Shown here: piece after piece, positions 24,978 to 35,414 of the stretch
Layout of the letters: each line of letters begins with the position of its first letter
Numbering within the stretch: the stretch's first letter is position 1
NCBI GenBank assembly: GCA_028345065.1
Contig: JAOMCN010000003.1
Span: 31,880-95,879, forward strand
Source of the DNA: Rhodospirillales bacterium
GTDB taxonomy: Bacteria; Pseudomonadota; Alphaproteobacteria; Rhodospirillales; UBA2165
Length of the DNA stretch: 64,000 bases
Reading direction: 5' to 3'
Made by a program: the position numbers and the translations under genes
The notes under the pieces: generated by a model
The model's database searches: none
What the model saw: the letters and a program-made list of their open reading frames with translations, nothing else
What the model was told of the DNA's origin: nothing

Positions 24978-26171
24978 TTAAAATACACTTTTCTTAGCGA
25001 TGACTTCAAGTATAGCTTTAGCCGCTCGCTCGCTGGGTAGGTGACCGCCAACAGTTATCAGACCTAGCGCTGCTTTAAAATTTTTTCGTTGTTTTGATCG
25101 GAATTCTGTATCGTTCAGTGCTTTCATTAAATGGGGTAAAATTAGATGCGGTTTGCAATTTTCTAAAAGCAGTTCGGGGACAACCTCTTTATCCAATATG
25201 ATATTGATTAAGTTGACGTATTTTAGCCTAACGAAAGTTCTGGCAACAATTCTAGATAAAAAAGACATTTTATAGATAGTAACGTACGGTGTGTCAGTTA
25301 ATGCCAATTCGAGGGCAACAGTACCTGAGCAAGCCAGAGCGACGTCACTAGCAGCAAAGGCATTATATTTTCTATTATCGTTTCCTTCTGTGAACGTTAT
25401 TCTGTATGGCCATGTCTGAACCACAGACCTTACATAGGTTGCAACATCATCAGCGAGCGGCAAAACGATTTCAAAATTGTTTAATTTCTTTGAAAGCAAG
25501 TCTAGAGTGCATTCAATTATGGGAAGATGTTTTGTAACTTCTATTGATCGACTGCCAGGTAAAATACAGATTAACTTTTTATCCGGCTGTATTCCGTTAT
25601 CATTTCTAAATCCAATACCATCCCCCCTCGTCGCCCCACTCTGAACTATTGGGTGACCGACAAATACGCTGTCCAAACCAACATCTTCAAAGTACTGTGA
25701 TTCAAATTGGAATAGTGTCAAAACACGATCTAAGTATCGGCTCATTCGGCTAGCTCGCCACTGTTTCCATGCCCATACAGACGGAGCGACATAGTGGATT
25801 AGCCGAGTGTCGGGATTACACCGTTTTAACTTACTGGCAACACGGAGGCAAAAACCTGGAGCATCTATTGTTACAACCGCATCGGGCTTCCCCGATGTTA
25901 TTTTTATAGTTGTTTCTTTAATGCGGCTTAAAACTCGTGGAATGTAAGGTAGTATTTCAGAAATTCCCATGACAGACAAATCACTAATAGGGAAAAAGCT
26001 ATTTAAGCCCTGCTCCTTCATTTTTTTCCCGCCTATACCGGAAAATTCAATGGGAGAATTTGAAATTTTGTTGAGAGCTGTCATGAGTTGTCCCCCAAGC
26101 ATATCTCCGGACGACTCACCAGCAATCAGGCAAATTTTTAAAGGTTTTTCCTGATAGTGATCATTGCTCAT
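24978..26171 (-). CDS. lpxB: Lipid-A-disaccharide synthase
   Basis: ICLIAGESSGDMLGGQLM; IHYVAPSVWAWKQWR; ILPGSRSIEV. Confidence 0.96.
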   Translation of the reverse strand: MSNDHYQEKPLKICLIAGESSGDMLGGQLMTALNKISNSPIEFSGIGGKKMKEQGLNSFFPISDLSVMGISEILPYIPRVLSRIKETTIKITSGKPDAVVTIDAPGFCLRVASKLKRCNPDTRLIHYVAPSVWAWKQWRASRMSRYLDRVLTLFQFESQYFEDVGLDSVFVGHPIVQSGATRGDGIGFRNDNGIQPDKKLICILPGSRSIEVTKHLPIIECTLDLLSKKLNNFEIVLPLADDVATYVRSVVQTWPYRITFTEGNDNRKYNAFAASDVALACSGTVALELALTDTPYVTIYKMSFLSRIVARTFVRLKYVNLINIILDKEVVPELLLENCKPHLILPHLMKALNDTEFRSKQRKNFKAALGLITVGGHLPSERAAKAILEVIAKKSVF

Positions 26172-26991
26172 TATTAAGTTTTGTTCCTATAACAAACAGG
26201 CCACATTGATCAGCCATTTTTGTTACTTTCGCAAGATCTACCACTAAAGTTTGTCCTGTTTCGACAACAATTCCGGAGAAACCGCATTCAGCAGCCAGTT
26301 GGACAGTCCGGACACCAATCGTCGGAAGGTCAACTCTCCGATCCTGACCAGGTTTTTTAATTTTTATTAAGATAGGTTTCCCATGATCAGAAACTGTGTT
26401 TCGACAGCGCTTTATAAGTTCATCGGTACCACTCTTATTTTCAGTTCCAATTATTGTATTGTTCTGAATTACAATGGCTTGTCCGGTGTCTTGCCGGCCA
26501 ATTATTTGAGCTTGTTGAATACCGGATTGGATAAATTTGAGATCCTGATCGTTTGGTTTAATCATTCCAAATGGTCCAACAGGTGCCAGTAAATCCGAGA
26601 GCAATTCGTCAATACCGATAACCTTAAACCCGTCACGTTCAAATTCCTCTGCGATAGCCGTTAGTAAGGAATTATCTCCTCCCATCATAAGACTGCCAAT
26701 ACGAAAAATTATACTTATAGCTCGCCAATCAGGAAACAAAGTCAAAATTGAAGGGCGGCGAACTGCCCCAACCATCACGATCTCTTCTACGTTTTGATCC
26801 TTTAGACTTTGAATAATCTTTCCAGCAGCACCTAGCCTAACCCATTTTACCGGAAGTGCATGCAAAATCCTTTCGTCTGCATTACCAACTAGTGCAATCA
26901 CGAAATACTCACGACCAATATATTTGCAATGTTCAGCAAGATATCTTGGCAGCGGGCCGCCGCCAGCTATAATTCCAAGTTTACGCTGCAT
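26161..26991 (-). CDS. lpxI: UDP-2,3-diacylglucosamine pyrophosphatase LpxI
   Basis: LGIIAGGGPLPRYLAEHC; QDRRVDLPTIGVRTVQLAAECGFSGIVVE; located in lpxA-lpxB cluster. Confidence 0.93.
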   Translation of the reverse strand: MQRKLGIIAGGGPLPRYLAEHCKYIGREYFVIALVGNADERILHALPVKWVRLGAAGKIIQSLKDQNVEEIVMVGAVRRPSILTLFPDWRAISIIFRIGSLMMGGDNSLLTAIAEEFERDGFKVIGIDELLSDLLAPVGPFGMIKPNDQDLKFIQSGIQQAQIIGRQDTGQAIVIQNNTIIGTENKSGTDELIKRCRNTVSDHGKPILIKIKKPGQDRRVDLPTIGVRTVQLAAECGFSGIVVETGQTLVVDLAKVTKMADQCGLFVIGTKLNNEQ

Positions 26992-27781
26992 CCTCAAATA
27001 ATGGCTGACATATTGATCTGCTGGAGTCCTGGTTAATGAAGGTTACAATTTCTTTGACTGGTTCAACATGACTAAAGAGTTCGGCCACATCAGCCAGACG
27101 TTCAGCCTGAGTTCCTTCTTGAGCAAATATTAAACGATAAGCTCTCCTTAAATCGTGTATGACATTATTTGGTATTTCACGTCTTTTTAAACCAACTAGA
27201 TTTAGGCCTGATAAGTGTGCACGGTTGCCCATGACTAGTCCATACGGAATAACATCGTTCTCAATTCCCGACATCCCTCCAATCATGGCATGCCTTCCAA
27301 TTCTCACAAATTGATGAACCGCAGATAATCCGCCAACTATTGCCCAATCTCCGATGTCGACGTGTCCAGCCAGAGTAGCATTATTAACTAGGATTACATT
27401 GTCACCAATTTGACAATCATGAGCTACATGGGCTCCCATCATAAATAAGCAATCATCACCAATTTGTGTGAACATACCTCCACCTTGTGTGCCAGGATTC
27501 ATTGTTACGTGCTCGCGGATAGTATTGTTCACACCAATGACCAAATTTGATTGCTCGCCATCATACTTAAGGTCTTGAGGCTCATGGCCTATGGAGGCGA
27601 AGGGGAAAACTCTTGTCCCATCCCCGATGCTGGTGTGCCCTTCAACAACCACATGAGACAACAATTGAACATCTTTACCTAGTTTGACGTCTTTTCCTAC
27701 ACAGCAATAAGGGCCAATCACGGCCCTTTCATCAACTTCGGCGTCTGAGTGTATGATTGCGGTGGCATGTATTTGGGTCAT
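26981..27781 (-). CDS. lpxA: Acyl-ACP--UDP-N-acetylglucosamine O-acyltransferase
   Basis: Hexapeptide left-handed beta helix, IHATAIIHSDAEVDERAVIGPYC, VTMNPGTQGGGM, GDDCLFMMGAHVAHDC. Confidence 0.97.
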   Translation of the reverse strand: MTQIHATAIIHSDAEVDERAVIGPYCCVGKDVKLGKDVQLLSHVVVEGHTSIGDGTRVFPFASIGHEPQDLKYDGEQSNLVIGVNNTIREHVTMNPGTQGGGMFTQIGDDCLFMMGAHVAHDCQIGDNVILVNNATLAGHVDIGDWAIVGGLSAVHQFVRIGRHAMIGGMSGIENDVIPYGLVMGNRAHLSGLNLVGLKRREIPNNVIHDLRRAYRLIFAQEGTQAERLADVAELFSHVEPVKEIVTFINQDSSRSICQPLFEDAA

Positions 27782-28239
27782 TGATTTGCTATCATGGCTG
27801 AAAAAGTTGACTCAGCGACCAAATTTTCTTCAACATAGGCCTTTCCCTCAAACTTCCAAACATTTCCTCGAGATTGTCTCTTGAAAATCTTTAATTTCAT
27901 CATATCCCCGGGTGTTACAGGTTTTCTAAATCTAGCTGAGTCAATTGACATGAAATATACGACCTGATTGTCAGCACCTTCTTTCAATCCATCAATTACA
28001 AAGACTGCTGCAGTTTGTGCCATTGCCTCGATAATAAGTACACCCGGCATGATAGGTTTATTTGGAAAATGACCATTAAAGTACGGTTCATTAATTGTGA
28101 CATTTTTTATTCCTATAGCGCTCTTATCAGGAATTATTTCAATAACCCGATCTATCATCAAGAAGGGGTAACGATGCGGTATCATTTCAATAATTTTCTC
28201 TATTTCAATATAATTAGGGTTTTTTGTGTCAGTTACCAT
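27778..28239 (-). CDS. fabZ: 3-hydroxyacyl-[ACP] dehydratase FabZ
   Basis: MIPHRYPFLMIDRV; FNGHFPNKPIMPGVLIIEAMAQTAAV. Confidence 0.97.
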   Translation of the reverse strand: MVTDTKNPNYIEIEKIIEMIPHRYPFLMIDRVIEIIPDKSAIGIKNVTINEPYFNGHFPNKPIMPGVLIIEAMAQTAAVFVIDGLKEGADNQVVYFMSIDSARFRKPVTPGDMMKLKIFKRQSRGNVWKFEGKAYVEENLVAESTFSAMIANQ

Positions 28240-28242
28240 TTT

Positions 28243-29268
28243 TTACCCCTCTTTCCCAACAGAACCTTTTTTCAAATTTGCAAAATTTTTCCAAAATTGT
28301 CGTGCGCGAATTGCGGGAAAACCTATGACACTTTTACCGGGAGAAACATCCCTTATTACACCAGATTGAGCAGCAATCTTTGCCCCAACCCCTATTTTAA
28401 GGTGTCCTGCAATACCAGCTTGGCCACCTACCATGACATAGTCTTCAACGTCAGTACTCCCAGCTATACCAACTTGTCCTGTAATCAAGCATCCTTTGCC
28501 AATTTTTACGTTGTGTGCAATTTGAACAAGATTATCTAGTTTGCTTCCCTCGCCAATTTCAGTGTCTAATAAAGCTCCACGATCAATACAAGAATTGGCA
28601 CCAATTTCGACATCGTTATCAATTATTACCCGTCCTAATTGAGGGACTTTATCGTGGAGTGGAGACGACGGCGCAAAGCCAAAGCCGTCTTGCCCAATTC
28701 TGACACCAGTGTGAATTATTACTCGCTCTCCAATCAAGCAATATGCGAGTGTCACGTTGGAGGCAATCCATGAATTTGCTCCGATACTTACCCCTCGTTC
28801 AATTATAGTATTGGCACCGACAAAGGTGTTTTCTCCGATTTCAACGTCATCCTTAACCACAACACCGAGGTCTAAGCACGCAGTCTCCTCAATTTTACTT
28901 TTTGGTGATATGAGACCATTAGATTTAGATTTGGGCGGTGTCAGTAGGTCTGGATAAAATGAACTAGCAATTCTGGCGTATGAATTATAAGGATTTTTAC
29001 TGATTAGAAGAGAAGCACTTCTTGGTGCTTTTTCAGCTAGATCTGGAGGCACAATTATTACGCCTGCTCTAGAGCTTTCAAAGTCATTAATATATTTTCG
29101 GTTATTAATGAAACTTACATGGTCACTGGCTGCATCTTGCAACACGGCTACATCGCTATATTGTTTTGGCATCCCAGCATAAGTTGACTGTAATTCTGCG
29201 GCAGCGGTACTTGCTAATTGTTTAAGATTAAATGGACCAGCTACCGAATAGAACCGGGGATCAGCCAC
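28243..29268 (-). CDS. lpxD: UDP-3-O-(3-hydroxyacyl)glucosamine N-acyltransferase
   Basis: N-terminal LpxD domain followed by hexapeptide repeats; GQDGFGFAPS; DNLVQIAHNVKIGKGCLITGQVGIAGST. Confidence 0.96.
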   Translation of the reverse strand: MADPRFYSVAGPFNLKQLASTAAAELQSTYAGMPKQYSDVAVLQDAASDHVSFINNRKYINDFESSRAGVIIVPPDLAEKAPRSASLLISKNPYNSYARIASSFYPDLLTPPKSKSNGLISPKSKIEETACLDLGVVVKDDVEIGENTFVGANTIIERGVSIGANSWIASNVTLAYCLIGERVIIHTGVRIGQDGFGFAPSSPLHDKVPQLGRVIIDNDVEIGANSCIDRGALLDTEIGEGSKLDNLVQIAHNVKIGKGCLITGQVGIAGSTDVEDYVMVGGQAGIAGHLKIGVGAKIAAQSGVIRDVSPGKSVIGFPAIRARQFWKNFANLKKGSVGKEG

Positions 29269-29271
29269 TGA

Positions 29272-29853
29272 CTATTTTCCAGATTTTGTCAAATCGTCGG
29301 GAATGTTAAACTCCGTTTTTCTCTTATTTAGTGTTTCTAGCACTAGGCCTGTAATATCGAGAAAGTCAGCTCTAACAACCACTTCACGTTGTCTAATTAC
29401 TAATGTGAATTTGTGCTTCTTCGTTACATCCATTACTGCTTTAGCACGTTCTTTCTCAAATTCGCGTGTAGCAAAAGATCTTAAACGAATGAATTGCTGA
29501 TTTCGTTGTTGAACCTTTCGCTGCAAGGCCGTTTGGCGCTGCTGTAATACACGAAATTTATCTTGTAATGCCTGGGGGGACAATAGTACCCGTTGTTTTT
29601 GAAGCTCGTCATTGTCTGACCGGAGCTTTTCTTCCTCGTTCTTTATTTCATCCCGAAATGCCCTCCTTTTTGAATCAATTTGGCGTGCAATATCCTTACT
29701 CATTAAAGATTTTCGAGTGATCTCATTTAAATCAACGACACCTAATTTTATAGTCCTTTTTTCGGTTTCTCCAATTGCAACACTACCAAACAGAAATGTA
29801 CTGCAACAGATCCATGCAATGGTATAAATTCTTGGAGATGTAAAGTATCCCAT
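29272..29853 (-). CDS. OmpH/Skp-family periplasmic chaperone
   Basis: Signal peptide; coiled-coil EEEKLRSDNDELQKQRVLLSPQALQDKFRVLQQRQTALQRKVQQR; between bamA and lpxD. Start adjusted to ATG 29853. Confidence 0.88.
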   Translation of the reverse strand: MGYFTSPRIYTIAWICCSTFLFGSVAIGETEKRTIKLGVVDLNEITRKSLMSKDIARQIDSKRRAFRDEIKNEEEKLRSDNDELQKQRVLLSPQALQDKFRVLQQRQTALQRKVQQRNQQFIRLRSFATREFEKERAKAVMDVTKKHKFTLVIRQREVVVRADFLDITGLVLETLNKRKTEFNIPDDLTKSGK

Positions 29854-29854
29854 T

Positions 29855-32152
29855 TTAAAATCTTGTCCCAAAACTCACGCGAAGGTTTTCCTTTACATCT
29901 AAAGATTCTTTTAAAATAGGCAATCCTACATCAACATTAATCGGTCCAAATGGTGATACCCAACCAATTCCAGCTCCCAAAGACGCGCGGAGGCTAGCGC
30001 TGTCGAATACGGCAGAATTTGATGGATTAACTCCACCTAAGCTACCAAAGTCAGTAAAAATACGACCTCTTAGAGCTAATTCTTCTGGTAAACCTAGGGG
30101 CATTCCTAGTTCAATCGTCCCATTGTATAGCCATTCTCCACCAAGTGAGTCACCTGTATTTCGATCGCGGGGACCAACACCGGCAGTCGCAAACCCCCTG
30201 AGAGAATTACCACCCAAGAAAAAACGATCTACAATTTCGACATCTTCTCCCAATCCCACAATATATCCTAGCCTACCTGAGCCTGTCAGAATCCAATCTT
30301 TTGCGAATGAATAATATTGAGCACCTGAAACAGTGTTTTTAAAATAATACACGTCACCACCGATCCCGGCTAATGCATTTGCAAACTGACTGACAAAACC
30401 CTTTGTTGGATTAAACTTGCTGTCCCTATTATCATATAAAAGCCCGTGGGTAACCGCAGACGAAACTCGGGTCCCCTCTTGTTGTTTGATAAGGGGTGAC
30501 GCCAAATTACCAACATTTGTAATTTTGGAATAATCAAACCCATATTTCCAATTTTGCGAAAGAAGTTGATTTAAGGGATATCCAGATCTCACGGCAAATC
30601 CAGTATCCTGTGTATCGTATGAGCGAGTATCTTGAAAGTCCCGCCTTACATGAAACAAGTCTACACCAGCAGAGACTTCTCGATTCATAAAATAGGGTTC
30701 CGTGAAAGAGAGGTTTACTGAACTTTTTTCCGCAGCCACTGTGGTTGCAATACTCAAATGTTGACCCATACCCAGCAGGTTTCTCTCTCGCAGGGTGACG
30801 TCAACTAGTGGCCCGGCGTCGGTACCATAACCTACACCCAAATTAAGCGAGCCTGTAGATTTTTCTTCAACGTCGATCTCAATGACGGCCTTATCACGAA
30901 TGCTACCAGGCACTCGTTTTATTTGTACATTTTTAAAATAATTTAAGTCAGAAATTCTCTGTCGAGACTTGCGTAATTTTGCGGCATCAAAAGCATCTCC
31001 CTCCACCAGCCTGATTTCTCTTCGAATCACAGAATCGTGGGTACGCACGTTACCACCGATGTCGATTCTTTCTACAAAGACACGAGGACCTTCGCGGACT
31101 GCAAAGTTGAGATTTATCTCTTTACTTTCCTGAATCTTCTTAACTTTAGGATGAACCAGAACGAATGCGTACCCACGTGTACCAACTTCATTTTTGATGT
31201 TTTGGATTGCTTTGGCAATTAAAGTTTTGTCGTACCAATCACCTTTCTTAAATTCGATTAATGGTTTTAGTTGAGTCACCACCACATTGCGAACGCCACT
31301 GGAAATGTTTATATCACCAAACCTGTAACGTTCTCCCTCATTTAAATTTATAGTTATATAAAACGCCCCTCTGTCCGGAGCCAATTCGGCGACAGCAGAC
31401 ACTATTCTGAAATCGGCGTATCCTTCAGCTAGGTAATACTGTTGTAATAATTCGCGGTCTACTTTAAGCCTATCAGGATCATACGTGTCGCTAGATGTAA
31501 AAAATCGATACCATTTCTCTTCTTTCGTACTAATTATTGATTTTAAATCACTGTCGTCGAACGCTTTATTTCCGATGAATCTAATGCTATTGACCTTTGT
31601 CAGAGGTCCTTCGTCAATTTCAAATACCAGATTTGCACGATTTTGTGGTAGTAGTATGACTTTTGGATCAACAGTTGCTGCATATCTGCCATTTACCCGA
31701 TAAATATTGAGTAACTTTTCGACGTCTTTTTGAACCTTGGGGCGGTTAAAAACTACTCGCGGCTTGAGTGTAATCTCGTTTTTAAGAATTTCCTCTTCAA
31801 TGCGCAAATTACCTTCAAAAGCTATACGGTTAATCACAGGATTTTCTATTACCTTCACCACTAACGTTTTGTCTTTCAGTTTAATAGAGAGGTCAGCAAA
31901 ATAACCAGTTGCATAAAGGCTTTTTAGAGACTGATCTATCCGGCGCCGATTAAATAGGTCTCCTTCCTGGATCAGTAAATAGGAACGAATTGTATCGGTC
32001 TCAATCCGTTGGTTTCCTTCTACTATAACTACTTCTACGATGGAAACTTCCTCTGCAACCAACGCCTTAAATGGCATGCCTACGAGCAAAAATATCAAAA
32101 TAAAATTAATCACTCTAATCCAAAACAAAAACTTAAATCTCCTTAAAAACAA
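29855..32152 (-). CDS. bamA: Outer membrane protein assembly factor BamA
   Basis: Five POTRA-like repeats and a C-terminal barrel (GGNSLRGFATAGVGPRD; terminal ENLRVSFGTRF). Confidence 0.96.
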   Translation of the reverse strand: MFLRRFKFLFWIRVINFILIFLLVGMPFKALVAEEVSIVEVVIVEGNQRIETDTIRSYLLIQEGDLFNRRRIDQSLKSLYATGYFADLSIKLKDKTLVVKVIENPVINRIAFEGNLRIEEEILKNEITLKPRVVFNRPKVQKDVEKLLNIYRVNGRYAATVDPKVILLPQNRANLVFEIDEGPLTKVNSIRFIGNKAFDDSDLKSIISTKEEKWYRFFTSSDTYDPDRLKVDRELLQQYYLAEGYADFRIVSAVAELAPDRGAFYITINLNEGERYRFGDINISSGVRNVVVTQLKPLIEFKKGDWYDKTLIAKAIQNIKNEVGTRGYAFVLVHPKVKKIQESKEINLNFAVREGPRVFVERIDIGGNVRTHDSVIRREIRLVEGDAFDAAKLRKSRQRISDLNYFKNVQIKRVPGSIRDKAVIEIDVEEKSTGSLNLGVGYGTDAGPLVDVTLRERNLLGMGQHLSIATTVAAEKSSVNLSFTEPYFMNREVSAGVDLFHVRRDFQDTRSYDTQDTGFAVRSGYPLNQLLSQNWKYGFDYSKITNVGNLASPLIKQQEGTRVSSAVTHGLLYDNRDSKFNPTKGFVSQFANALAGIGGDVYYFKNTVSGAQYYSFAKDWILTGSGRLGYIVGLGEDVEIVDRFFLGGNSLRGFATAGVGPRDRNTGDSLGGEWLYNGTIELGMPLGLPEELALRGRIFTDFGSLGGVNPSNSAVFDSASLRASLGAGIGWVSPFGPINVDVGLPILKESLDVKENLRVSFGTRF

Positions 32153-32156
32153 GGTG

Positions 32157-33341
32157 TTAGCCGAGAAGCTCGGTAATGAACTCGAAAAACCTTAGATGAA
32201 CAAGATCATTCCACGTTACGAAAATAAATAACGCAGCGACAACTAACAAACCAAACCTTAGTCCTATTTCTTGAGCCTTCGCGCCCAACGGCTTACCCCT
32301 AAACGCTTCAAAGATATAAAACATTAAATGCCCACCATCTAGAAGCGGTATTGGAAATAAATTAATAAGGCCTAAATTTATTGACAGCACAGCTAAGAAA
32401 GATATGTAGCTGGCAACGCCTAATTCCGCAACTTGGCCAGAAATTTGCGCAATTCTAAGAATACCTCCCAATTCAGCAGTTGATTGATCACCGACAAATA
32501 TTTCGCCAATAAAACTCAAAATCCTCGTAGTTAGAAAATAAGTCCGTTCTATCCCCAACCAAATCGCGTTCAGTGGATTTTGTCTTGTGTATGTTATCTC
32601 ACCTGGATCAGCTGTAATTCCAAGAAATCCCCGCATTTCACTCTGACCTTCAGCATTAGTGAATTTCCGGGATCCAGGAGTAATGATTTTTGTCAGATAT
32701 AATTGGCCTCTGACAATTTTGAAGGTTAAGGGTGTATTTGGGCTAATTCTGACAATCTTTTGGAGATCGGAGAAAAAGGAGATTTTTGTATCATTAATTT
32801 GAACTATTTGGTCTCCTCTTTGTAAATTATTGTCTGCTGCAGCAGTGCCGGTAGAGACATTTCCAACAATTGCTAAGGGCGAATCAGAGACCGGAGAAGG
32901 TTTCCCTATTATATAAAAAAGAAAACTGAAGGCAAAAATAGCAAATATAAAGTTAATCAATGGACCAGCAAGGACTATAGCCGTGCGCTGCGGTAGCGAT
33001 TTGTACATGAACGAGACTTCTTTCTCCTGAGGCGTCATGGAACGTCCAGTATTCTCGTTCTCGGACGTTTCATCCAATAATTCAACTTCGCCAAACATCT
33101 TTACGTAACCGCCAAGTGGAATAGCGGCAATTTTCCAGCGGGTTCCATTTTTGTCCGTCCACCCTTTTAATTCCTTACCAAAACCTATCGAAAAAACTTC
33201 AACGCGAACACCGCACCATCTCGCTACTATGTAGTGGCCAAATTCGTGAACAAAAACCAAAATTGTGAGGGCGACCAAGAACGGAAGGCCAATTTCCCAT
33301 AAGAAACTCAGGTTGTCATACAATGTTATAGATAAGTCCAT
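32157..33341 (-). CDS. rseP: RIP metalloprotease RseP (site-2 protease)
   Basis: VFVHEFGHYIVARWCGVRVEVFSIGFG; PDZ region; LFPIPLLDGGHLMFY. Confidence 0.96.
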   Translation of the reverse strand: MDLSITLYDNLSFLWEIGLPFLVALTILVFVHEFGHYIVARWCGVRVEVFSIGFGKELKGWTDKNGTRWKIAAIPLGGYVKMFGEVELLDETSENENTGRSMTPQEKEVSFMYKSLPQRTAIVLAGPLINFIFAIFAFSFLFYIIGKPSPVSDSPLAIVGNVSTGTAAADNNLQRGDQIVQINDTKISFFSDLQKIVRISPNTPLTFKIVRGQLYLTKIITPGSRKFTNAEGQSEMRGFLGITADPGEITYTRQNPLNAIWLGIERTYFLTTRILSFIGEIFVGDQSTAELGGILRIAQISGQVAELGVASYISFLAVLSINLGLINLFPIPLLDGGHLMFYIFEAFRGKPLGAKAQEIGLRFGLLVVAALFIFVTWNDLVHLRFFEFITELLG

Positions 33342-33369
33342 TAGAAGGATTAATTAAGTCCATTAGAAG
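33333..33369. repeat. Direct repeat TAAGTCCATTAGAAG x2 (22-bp period) spanning the rseP start codon
   Basis: Copies at 33333-33347 and 33355-33369. Confidence 0.85.
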
Positions 33370-33397
33370 CCTTGTGCAATGGTTATTTATTCACAGT

Positions 33398-34606
33398 CTA
33401 AATAACCGATGTTATAGAACTTACCAGTTCTAGTGCAATTATTCGCGCTTCTTTGTCTATCGTATTAACTTCTTCAATTGTTTTAGGATCTTTGAATGTT
33501 TGTTTATCCAACGTTTGTCCCACAATTTTGACAATATCAAGAAACCCAATTTTGTGATCTAAAAAATACTTCACAGCAATTTCATTAGCCGCATTTAGCA
33601 CAGTTGGTGCTGCTCCTCGAGCAGAGAGGGATTCCTTTGCTAAGGTTAACGCAGGAAATCGTTTAAAATCAGGAGCTTCAAAGGTTAAACTAGCAATTTG
33701 TACTAAGTCCAGTTGTGGTGAAGGTGTTCCCAACCGTTTAGGCCAATTAAGAGCATAGGAAATGGGGGTGCGCATGTCTGGTGTACCCAACTGAGCTAAG
33801 ACAGAACCATCTGTATACGCGACCATGCTGTGGATGACCGATTGAGGATGCACTAATATTTCAATTTGGTCTTCGTTAATAGGAAATAAATAAAATGCCT
33901 CAATCAATTCAAGTCCTTTATTCATCATAGTTGCCGAATCGACCGAAATTTTTGCGCCCATATCCCAATTTGGGTGTGCAATTGCCTGAGTTGGCGTAAT
34001 ACGAGCCATTTTATCAATAGGCGTTTCACGAAATGGCCCACCAGACGCTGTAAGTATGAGTTTTTCTACCGTGTCAGATTGTTTAAAATCAAATACTTGG
34101 AAGATAGCGTTATGCTCGGAATCAACGGGTAATAATGTACCTCCATATTTGTTAAGTTCGTTAAATAGAAGATTACCCGCGCAAACTAGACACTCCTTAT
34201 TAGCTAGCGCAACTGTTGCTCCTCGCCTGATAGCTATAATGGTTGGTTTTAGGCCTGCAATGCCAACAATGCCAGCCATGACCAAGTCTGAGTTTAAGTT
34301 AGCGGCTTCTTCTAGCGCATGGTCTCCGGCAGCTATTCTAATATTTGTTCCACTTAACTCTTTCTTAAGATCCATATAACTTGATTCAGTAGCCACAACC
34401 ACTAGTTCAGGTCTAAAAATCCTTGCTTGTTCAGCTAATAATTGAACGTTTCGATTGCCAGTCAAGGCGACGACAGAAAAATGTTCTAAATTCCGAGCAA
34501 TGAGATCAAGTGTATTGCAACCAATAGATCCGGTTGATCCAAGAACTGAGACGCTCCGCGGTTTAATAGGTTTAGATGTCGTATTTTGGGGTGCACTCAT
34601 TTCCAT
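33398..34606 (-). CDS. dxr: 1-deoxy-D-xylulose-5-phosphate reductoisomerase
   Basis: VSVLGSTGSIGCNTLDLIARN; VALANKECLVCAG; LLPVDSEHNAIFQ; ATMMNKGLELIEA. Confidence 0.97.
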   Translation of the reverse strand: MEMSAPQNTTSKPIKPRSVSVLGSTGSIGCNTLDLIARNLEHFSVVALTGNRNVQLLAEQARIFRPELVVVATESSYMDLKKELSGTNIRIAAGDHALEEAANLNSDLVMAGIVGIAGLKPTIIAIRRGATVALANKECLVCAGNLLFNELNKYGGTLLPVDSEHNAIFQVFDFKQSDTVEKLILTASGGPFRETPIDKMARITPTQAIAHPNWDMGAKISVDSATMMNKGLELIEAFYLFPINEDQIEILVHPQSVIHSMVAYTDGSVLAQLGTPDMRTPISYALNWPKRLGTPSPQLDLVQIASLTFEAPDFKRFPALTLAKESLSARGAAPTVLNAANEIAVKYFLDHKIGFLDIVKIVGQTLDKQTFKDPKTIEEVNTIDKEARIIALELVSSITSVI

Positions 34607-35409
34607 AACAATGTTAACTCTGGATTAAAGATAAGAGCCAAATACATAAAGGGCGCTGTCAGCAGGATACTGTCACCTCTATCCAAAACACCTCCATGCC
34701 CAGGTATTATGGTTCCAGAATCCTTGACGCCAAATTGTCTCTTAAAATAGGATTGTAAAAAATCTCCGATTTGTGCGCCAATGGCAATAATAATACTAAT
34801 ATAAATTAACGTTATGATATTTCCATGTTTAAAAAATGTGGACATAATCCCCCAGCCGACAAGTGCGGCAAAAAATAACCCAGCGAATGTTCCTATCCAA
34901 GTTTTTCCAGGACTAATTCGAGGTGTAATTCGAGCAGAACCAAATTTTTTGCCAATTATATATGCTCCTATATCATTCGCCCATACCACAGCAAAAAGCC
35001 AGATTACGGCCTGACGCCCTATTTCTGACAAATCCCGTAACTCGATTAAGGAAACACATGCAATTACAACGTATAAATAAGCAAATTCCATCCACAGTAT
35101 GTTTATCACGTTTCTTTTTGACGAAAAAATTGCAAATATTCCTCCAAAAATAAAGGAGGCTATAGATAAATCATAATCTCCAAAAGAAATAAAATACGTT
35201 CCACTAATAAATCCTACAGAGACACTGATTATAGATGCTTTGTAGCCTTCTTGATTGTTGGTTATTAACACTACCTCAGTGACGGAAACTACTCCCAATA
35301 GACATATAAAAAAATTAAAATAAGGATAGCCGAACCAAATGGAAGCTAAAAATGGCGGCGCTAAAATAAGGGCGGAAAGAGTACGCTTTGCCAACATTTT
35401 ACAGACCAA
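34597..35409 (-). CDS. cdsA: Phosphatidate cytidylyltransferase
   Basis: Multi-TM protein with SPGKTWIGTFAG and KRQFGVKDSGTIIPGHGGVLDRGDS signature. Confidence 0.95.
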   Translation of the reverse strand: MVCKMLAKRTLSALILAPPFLASIWFGYPYFNFFICLLGVVSVTEVVLITNNQEGYKASIISVSVGFISGTYFISFGDYDLSIASFIFGGIFAIFSSKRNVINILWMEFAYLYVVIACVSLIELRDLSEIGRQAVIWLFAVVWANDIGAYIIGKKFGSARITPRISPGKTWIGTFAGLFFAALVGWGIMSTFFKHGNIITLIYISIIIAIGAQIGDFLQSYFKRQFGVKDSGTIIPGHGGVLDRGDSILLTAPFMYLALIFNPELTLLWK

Positions 35410-35414
35410 TAAAC

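Noticed and set aside
28015-28539. 174-aa plus-strand ORF
   Set aside because: Antisense across the fabZ-lpxD junction, with no recognisable domain.
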